The notes under the pieces: model-generated
Databases searched by the model: none
Seen by the model: the letters and a program-made list of their open reading frames with translations, nothing else
What the model was told of the DNA's origin: nothing
Translations under genes and position numbers: made by a program
Source: Trichoplax adhaerens
Lineage: Eukaryota; Placozoa; Uniplacotomia; Trichoplacea; Trichoplacidae
DNA: 64,000 bases
Assembly (NCBI RefSeq): GCF_000150275.1
Contig: NW_002060966.1
Location: 405,922-469,921 of the forward strand
Direction: 5' to 3'
In this document: positions 56,742 to 64,000 of the stretch, piece after piece
Numbering within the stretch: the stretch's first letter is position 1
How the letters are laid out: each line of letters opens with the position of its first letter

Positions 56742-59700
56742 GTAAGTTCAACTTTATCAATCAGTTTGAAACGGAAGAGTTTCCTGCTTAAATTTTCTCT
56801 TATAAATAACACGAATCACCATATTAAGACTCAGCTAATCGAAGACAAATAAAGACAGTGCTGTGACAGCCATGATAAATTATCGTAGCAGTCATATTGC
56901 AGCGTAATAGTCCTGTACTTATTTAGCCTGTATAGTATTTTATAGTACTTGTATATGCTATTAACAAAAATGCCTAGAAAAAGCTTGGCTATTGCATAAT
57001 GAACTCTATCTTGATTTAGAAATAGCTATTCTCGAATTTGTGATACAGTAGGGTATCCTGCTTACTTTATAAGAATAGAGAGAGAGACTATAGTGAGTCA
57101 AGAGTGATAACAAGTGATGATTTAACCGAATATAACTCTGATTGCTTCATCATGCTTCTTTAACAAATTAGATTTGAAGGATAGGCAAAGCTTTTGGCTC
57201 TGACTTGTCCATATTTTATTTATGTAAACGTACAATGTCTCTAATGATTGCAAAATTTATCTATATTGCAGTACCAAAAGTTTCCTTTCAAGAAAAATCT
57301 AAATATTCAGCTTTTGATTTAAACAAGATACCGTAAGTTCCTATTACTATTTTCCTTTCTGTCTCTGCAAAGTTATTTGCTCATCAAAGCAAATAGTATT
57401 CATGAATGAAGTATTCAACTTCTTTTTATATTTGAGATCTTACGTTTCCATTTATTTTTGTTATAAATCTCAAAGTTCTCTGCTCATTGAAGCTAAGCTA
57501 AAAGTAAACAAGCGTTAAAACGCAAATTATATCTAAATAGTGAATGACTGATTTACAGTAGTTCTTAAATGTATTCAAGAGTCCAAATTTTCATCTTTTG
57601 TTTTATATTATTGACCTTCGAGCTGCATTTATTTGTTATATATCTCCAAAACTCATTTTATCATTTAAGCTAACCAATTACCTAGTAAACCAACCCACAA
57701 ATAGATTTCATCTCCATAAAAAATGAATAATTAAATATAACTCTTGAATGCACTCTAAGACTCCTATTTGGTCATGCAATGCTCAGCTCAGTAATGGACT
57801 AAAGTATGCTTCGTAAAATTGGGTTTTCAAATACCTAGTTCAAGATAAAAGCATCCAGTAAATATAGTAGATATGCTGTATAATTCTTCTCCATTGACTT
57901 GGAATGTGGCTATAAGCTAAACGTTCATAAAGCCGGTCAAGTTTTCCCTGATTTTGCCTATCTTGTCAAAGTAGTAAAAGACATGCATTGGAACTCTGTA
58001 GAGCATTTTGAATTATAGAAATTATCACACAACCGTAATCATAAGTCCGTAGTAAATTATTGTAACTCAATCCAAATAAATCAAGTATCCAATTTGCAGT
58101 TCCGTGCGTGTGCAACACCATTGGTAAATTAATCGAACAAACCTTTCGCAGCCATCCTTTAGGTTTCATATTTTATTATTAATCTTATAGAGTTTGGACT
58201 GACAATGATCGCCATAATGATACCTTTCAAAGCCGGTATAAAGTTCTAAAACTAGTGCTATTAAAGGTAAGTTTAAGTGGAGTTACACTAGCCTTAACCT
58301 GTAAATTTACATTAATTTTGCATAATAATGGCCCTACTTTCAATGCTATTCAATTTTAGAATGATTCAGGCAGTAAGGAAAAGAAATTTGCTGGCATTGA
58401 ATTGCAGCAAGGAGAAACTGAAAATTTATCCTTTCGTGTCTATGTGCATCGTAAGATTATTAAATACGAAAAGGAAGATGAAAACATCAATTTGAGAAAT
58501 GCTCATTGTCAAGAAATCAAGGAATATCGATATTGTCCAAATCTTGATCAGGCAATTCAGTTATACTCCCATCTATATAATTTACACACCAAGTCACCGT
58601 ATCATATGCAGAAATGCTGGACAAGACTTCCAATTTGTATTGGTTCAGAAAGAGCAAATGAGGTTTATTAATTATTATATACTATGAGCTTTCAATAATT
58701 TCAATAGTCCACCCGAATAAAATGTTAATTTGTCAAGTCTTGATTAAATAGAAATTAAGTTAAACTTCAAAGCACTGCAACGATTACTTGCTAGGCATAA
58801 GAAATAAAACTATTTCCTACCCAAACTTATAGCGTAATAAAAGCCACTACGTCTAAGATAGCGAAAAAAATACAGATGTAACCTTAGATTATGACAGATT
58901 TCAATCTTAAAGCTAAAAAAATCACAGTATCTGATAGAGGATAGCTTAACAATAGGAAAGGATAATAAGAAAAATGAAGCTTTAAAATTGCAGATTCCTG
59001 CAAATCATCTAATTCTTTTTCGAACTAGATCATCGTTGCTGCTATTGTCGATGCATTGTTGATTTTACCTTTCATTTAATCTGATGCTACTAGGTTTTAA
59101 ACTATTTCCAATCTGAAACCACAGACACCATAGTATCTGAAGATGTTGCTTCGTTAACGCAATGTTTATGGGCAGAAGCCGTAGGAGAATTAGATGAAAT
59201 ATTATCATCATCCGTGGAAGAGATTACGAACGAAAATATTGCATCAGCGGAAGGGATTCTCCTCAAATTAAAGACCTGCCTATCCGAAAACCGCTATGAT
59301 CAAATCAGCAACCTTAGTCAACAATTTTACTCCTTAATTCCACACAAAAATGATGATAGAACTATTGATTCATTCCGATTAATTAGTGATAAGCAAGATC
59401 TTTGTCAATTAATACGGGACATCATTAATGTTAGTGAATTAACCGATTGGAAGATGGATAGTAGTATAAATGCCAAGTATAAAGCATTAAAGTGTGATAT
59501 TCAAAATTTGGAAGAAAACAGCCATGAATTTAAATCCATAAAGAATTATACTTTATCATCCTGGAAAGGGTAAGTTAAAGTTATCTTACTTTACAGTAAA
59601 TAATGTTCATTACTTATTTGCTAGAAACGGAAATTCCAAAACACTAAATACTGATTTAAAAAGTCTATAAACTTTTACGATCACAGCGAGCCTACAACAA

Positions 59701-62700
59701 TAAAAATTAATAGAATATTTAGCTTAAGTCGGCAGAGCGAAGAGAGATTATTTACTCTTGACATTGGAAATAAAAAATTACTCTTTCACGCTAGCCATGT
59801 AAGTCCAACTCTAATCTATTGCTAGTCAATGTTGAAACTGTTTTAGAAGATAGCGAAATTGACTTATTCTGGAATTCTATTCTATAATATAGGTTGCTAA
59901 CTTTGTTGGGATCCTTTCCAGGTGATCTTAATTTCAATAAACCTCATAAATTGTTTAAAATCGGTTGCTTAGCTAATTTCCAAGTCGAGTTAATACGAAT
60001 AGTCAGGAATAGGCAACGATATGACCATTAGTGCTACAGGTGATGGAATTATGTTTTAATAATCTTTCAATTTATTTTTTGCAGAGGTTTATTAATGCCT
60101 AGAATTGTCGTTAGCAGTCATGGTGGTAAAAGGTCTGATGTTGGTCATCTCGGCAGTGGAATTTATTTTGCTGATTCACTTAAGTATGCAAGATTATTAT
60201 TTTACGACCATAAGATATCCTCTAGTTCCTGTATTTAATACCCTTTAAGAAAATGGAAGTATAAACCCGTGATTTTATTGAATCACTAGCTCTTAACCAT
60301 TTTCCAATAACAAAGTTTACTAGTGATCAGATTCGCTTTTTTTCCAATCAAATAGGAAAATTTCCGTTACAATTATAATGTAGGCTTATTATTTCTGATA
60401 TTAAAGTAGGAAGCATTTGATACTCTCTGAATAGTGACTATTGCAATTTTAATTACGATCTTCAACATTTTTATTTGATATTTATTGACAACTTAAATAG
60501 CAGTAAAATTAATACTATCAAGCAATGATTATTAACTATTCGAATATCTATCTAAATTTGTTTTAGCACCAGCTTGCAGTTTACTGATGTTGGGAAAATG
60601 TCTGGAAATCGAATGATGATTATTAGTGAAGTTGCTTTAGGCAAGAGCAAGGTAAGTTACGCTATGGGTATAGCAAAATGCTACGACTGTTAAATACTCT
60701 ATATACAAGCAAGAAAAAATTAACTATTACTAATGTTTTCTAATTGTAATAGGAATATACTAATAAACAGACAGAATTAAAGTCTCCTCCACAAGGTTAT
60801 GATAGCGTAATTGGAATTGCTGAAACTGAACAACAATCATCCATGTATAAGGCAATACTAGCTATTTACGAAGTACTTGGCGTTATAATCACCTTATCAA
60901 TATCGAAATTTATTCGACTTATAACTTTTAATTGCAGAATAACGAATATGCTATATTTGATGAAAAGCAACAAAAACTCAGGTAATTCTTTATGCGTATA
61001 TCAATCTATGCTTTAAAGTAATATTAACTAGGTTAAAATTTCTTTTCAGATATTTAGTCGAATTCAACTTAGCTAGCGATCCGAAAACGACATCAACGTT
61101 AAAATTAAATTATCCGGAAACTTTGCAAGATCAGCCTGCGCCTTCGCATCTGTTTCTTGATAATTCAGGTCAATATTAATATTGTAGCAATATAGAGAAT
61201 CGATTTCATAGCAGGATACAACTTATAAGTGTTCAATTCCTATATTCATACCGTCAACCTTAGCCGAAATTGATATAACCAAGCTACTAAATGGGACAGC
61301 CAAAAGAGTCAGTGAAGCTGGATTAAAGACTTCAAATGATATTTCCATACCATTAACAGACGTTCATTTCAGAGCTAAATTATTGGATTTAGCCGCAGAG
61401 GTAGACATAATTTACACTGTGAAAGGGTACTAAGAGTATGAATTAGGATAGAGAGTATATATTTTAATGGCCTTTGTTATAATAAAATAGTTAATTTAGA
61501 ATTCCCATTATAGTGTAAATTGCATATAACTTTATTAAGAGCTAAATTCGTTCTGAAGAGATCGAATTTAAACTGAGATATCGATGATGGCAATTGACTA
61601 ACGATTATTTAGTGCCAATGCTGATATTCTAAATTTCATTAAAAATTGATTTATTAGTGACCTTGACTAATTATTCTGCTAATTTATTTATAGGTGGTGG
61701 TATTACAATGCTATTTTAACAAATCATCACAACCAATTGAAGCAAAATATGTATTTCCTCTGGATGATAGAGCAGCAGGTAATTCATGAATATTAATTAC
61801 GATAGTTTGTAATTTGAGGTTTATGGGTGATAGGTAAAGCTCACTTGCATGAGGTCTACCAGGCTATAATTACGGAGGAAAATGAAGCATTTCGCACAGC
61901 TAATATTAAACATAAACTGAGTGCTTAATTGTATTTTGCAATTAAAAGTATACAAATTTCTATTACTGTGCAGTTAGCTAAAGTATAATTGGCTAGTATG
62001 AGCAGTAATAAAGAAAAAAAATGATATCGAAGATTATTTTTTGATTGTTTGACGAGCTGAAATGCCCATATGTAGTACTAATTTTATTCCATCCCTACAG
62101 TATGTGGGTTTGAAGCCTTTATCAATAACAAACATATTATTGGCCAAGTCAAAGAAAAAGAGAAAGCGCATAAAGAATATGAAGCTGCTGTAGCTAGAAA
62201 AGATGGAGCTTACCTAATGGACGAAGAATCACCAGTATGAACTTTCAAACACAACATAGCTACTATTTCATTAATGAAAATCATTTCAACTTTTTACGTA
62301 TTTAATGAGAGCGGTTGCGGTAATTTCCTGTCTACAATAAGTTTATGTTAACATACGAGTATATAAGTTAATAACCACAGGCAATATTAGCCATCTTTTG
62401 AAATTCACTTCCTTTCAATGCATAGAAAGTTAAGCAGTATTGCTTTATATTTACCATTTCTTTAGGATATTTTTACTGTCAGCGTTGGGAATTTACCTCC
62501 TAATTCTAAAGTATTAATCAAAATAACTTATGTCACCGAGTTGTCTATGGAAGGTGACTGTTTCGACTTTTTCCTGCCATCTAATCTGGCTCCGTGGAAA
62601 AAACAAGAAGCACTATCCAATGTAACCCAGGTTTGCGTAGAATTTTTACTTTCATCGCTAGACATATGGTTAATTAGTATCTAACTACTGAAATTTAAAA

Positions 62701-63774
62701 TCTCATTTAGGATGCAGTGAGTACGGTCAAGATTAACGAAGTCAAATCAGTGTAAGGCAAAAACTTTAAGAAATGATACTTTTATTATTGAGTAGAGTAC
62801 ATAGCAATAAATATAGTCGGATTATAAAGTTAAAATGCAATAGTTATTTTACTAAATAATACCTTCTTGGACGGTGTACTGGTAATTTAAGCGCCAGCGA
62901 GATTTTAAAAGCCTGACAGTAATTTGCTAGCTATCGTTTATAGAGAATAAGATCCCCTATCTTGCAATTATTTTACTGCACTCGAGGGTTTATGTGCTTG
63001 ATTATTTCATCATTATTGATAATAGCAATGCAACGGTTCAGGTTCGAGTTGAAATGCCGTTCGAAATTAGATCGATTAGCTCGCCAACACATCAAATTAG
63101 ACAAAAAGTAAGCAATTCATTCTTTATCCAATAAAAATAAATAAAACGAGATAACGAAGCAATAATATTTACAGACGACTGCTACTAAAGCTGTGGTGGA
63201 AACTGGACAAATGACAAAGTTCGATAATGGATTTCGATTATTAATACGATTAGCGGAAATTCACGTACCAAGAATGTGGGTTGAAAAATATCCAGATACT
63301 GATAGCCAGGTCAGTTGTTTCTATTCTATCTCGAAGTCAGTGCGAGAAAATAAGGATAGAAGTGCTTAAATAATTCATAGTCATTCTTAGTAATGGCCAA
63401 TATTGATAGAGAAGATACCCAGTCAGGCTTTGCCGTTTAGTATAATTGTACGCGAGATATAATATCGAATAATTTAATATTAAATTCGATGGTCTTAAAC
63501 TATCTTCAAATTCTGATTCAATGAGTATAGTAGAATCAAATTAAACCGGTTTTGTTCAGTATAACCGCACATAAATGTCAAATAATTTAACTATATAATC
63601 TTGATAGTATTAAATGCTATTTAATAGTCTAATATTTATTGAACCGTTATAATACAGATGCATCTTTATGTGTACCTCTAGGCATGCATGTTAACTTTCT
63701 ATCCAGAGTTTGATGTAACAGAAAATCCTCGACCAGAAATTATCATAGCTCTAGATATGTCAAATTCCATGAAG
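54810..63774 (+). CDS. PARP4: PARP4-like gene B, 5' part (21 exons, cut by window)
   Basis: Joined exons: 54810-54938, 56543-56741, 57272-57332, 58191-58266, 58360-58662, 59094-59569, 59687-59798, 59893-59921, 60085-60183, 60567-60651, 60753-60851, 60938-60981, 61050-61168, 61264-61400, 61694-61778, 62101-62234, 62466-62630, 62711-62751, 63026-63107, 63175-63309, 63682-63774. They give 901 residues, all in frame and ending in the D-M-S-N-S vWA exon; the rest lies beyond the window. Every junction phase equals gene A. Eighteen exon lengths are identical and three differ by 3 or 9 nt. Introns do not align, so the duplication is old but both copies stayed under protein-level constraint. One ambiguous base (N, 56639) falls in exon 2. 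Confidence 0.92.
55370..56345. repeat. Tandem array inside intron 1 of gene B
   Basis: Units near 55375, 55545, 55788, 56027 and 56245 belong to the same family as the array at 53690-54580. The pair of blocks GCTAGCTAGCTTTCATG / GCTAACTAGCTCCAAG (53811 and 55464), each followed by CATAAGTAGTA, shows a larger duplication with a spacing of about 1.65-1.7 kb. Exon 1 is therefore embedded in a split array. Confidence 0.75.
57272..59569 (+). CDS. PARP4: PARP4-like B exons 3-6: linker and helical domain
   Basis: Exon 3 (61 nt) has Y-S-A-F-D-L-N-K-I. Exon 4 (76 nt, 58191-58266) starts V-W-T-D-N-D and ends at a strong GTAAGT donor. Exon 5 (303 nt) has E-N-L-S-F-R-V-Y-V-H-R and Q-K-C-W-T-R-L-P. Exon 6 (476 nt) is the helical regulatory domain with L-W-A-E-A-V-G-E-L, A-E-G-I-L-L-K-L-K and K-Q-D-L-C-Q-L-I-R-D-I. 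All match gene A exon by exon. Confidence 0.87.
57966..58169 (-). other. Antisense open frame in intron 3 of gene B
   Basis: A 67-codon minus-strand frame (contains L-H-T-H-G-T-A-N-W and L-F-G-L-S-Y-N-N-L) lies wholly in an intron; after its stop another frame continues with aromatic-rich residues. It could be a decayed gene fragment or chance. No family recognised. Confidence 0.2.
59687..61168 (+). CDS. PARP4: PARP4-like B exons 7-13: catalytic domain
   Basis: Triad His449 (L-F-H-A-S), Tyr489 (G-S-G-I-Y-F-A-D-S) and Glu559 (N-N-E-Y-A-I-F) are all present, as is R-G-L-L-M-P-R. As in gene A, Ala follows the His. Exon 11 (60753-60851) ends at a GC donor (ATAAG|GCAATA), where gene A has a normal GT; the exon length is the same in both genes, which supports the GC choice. 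Confidence 0.9.
61264..63774 (+). CDS. PARP4: PARP4-like B exons 14-21: VIT domain and start of vWA
   Basis: The VIT signature (V-C-G-F-E-A-F-I-N-N-K-H-I-I-G, G-A-Y-L-M-D-E-E-S-P, F-T-V-S-V-G-N-L-P-P) is the best conserved part between the two genes. Exon 20 ends with H-V-P-R-M-W-V-E-K. Exon 21 holds the vWA metal-site start D-M-S-N-S, beginning at Asp895. The donor at 63775 is the last splice site in the window. Confidence 0.9.
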
Positions 63775-64000
63775 GTGCCGTTATTACATCTATGAATTAG
63801 TTATAAAGTTTGTTTGATTACCAACATTCTATTCTATGTTGATACGTCATAAAAAAGAAATTTCAATTAGGCAAGAGCCGTTATTGCCCGTAATCGTAGA
63901 CAAGCAGTTGTAACCACGATCGTTCCTCTAGTCTAGAAATGAAGTAATTAAAATATGAGTTAAAATGAGAAATATAAGATAATTAATAAACACTGTATAA
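63775..64000. other. Start of gene B intron 21 at window end
   Basis: No exon corresponding to gene A exon 22 (D-V-K-K-L-A…) was found before position 64000, so the next exon lies outside. Confidence 0.6.

Overview
The window is AT-rich eukaryotic DNA. It carries both intron-dense genes (short exons, GT-AG introns of about 60-1300 bp) and intronless genes. The products are animal families: a full-length PARP4 (vault PARP) homologue, rhodopsin-class GPCRs, a microsomal cytochrome P450 and GNAT-type acyltransferases. I infer a non-bilaterian or other simple invertebrate. A placozoan-like genome fits the low-GC DNA, single-exon GPCRs and P450, and modest transposon load, but this was not tested.

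Layout. 0-8 kb: three related minus-strand GNAT genes, the first cut by the window edge. 8-15 kb: no gene, but degenerate tandem repeats, one copy of a ~600-bp dispersed repeat and a 25-bp minisatellite. 15.1-34.5 kb: plus-strand PARP4-like gene A. I reconstructed it as 54 exons whose phases all agree (5487 nt, 1828 codons plus stop): BRCT, helical domain, H-Y-E ADP-ribosyltransferase, VIT, vWA, a long linker made of tiny exons, and an MVP-binding-like C-terminus. 35.5 kb: a broken relic of a third PARP4 first exon. 37-38.3 kb: a short repeat array and a probable solo LTR. 39-47 kb: two tandem GPCR genes in a ~5.07-kb segmental duplication, with a possible third, deleted unit at 48-49 kb. 49.4 kb: second copy of the dispersed repeat. 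50.5-52.0 kb: intronless P450 on the minus strand. 53.7-63.8 kb: PARP4-like gene B, whose first 21 exons match gene A in phase and nearly in length; it runs off the right edge inside the vWA domain. Its first exon sits inside a tandem-repeat array.

The window is dominated by old local duplications (GNAT, PARP4, GPCR), each with divergent non-coding DNA and, for PARP4 and GPCR, with broken leftovers. The most unusual structure is the gene A linker, built from 15 consecutive phase 1-1 exons of 24-240 nt. Any of these could be gained, lost or skipped without breaking the frame. The GPCR pair lacks several residues that are near-universal in class A receptors, and both PARP4 copies have Ala after the catalytic His where Gly is the rule.
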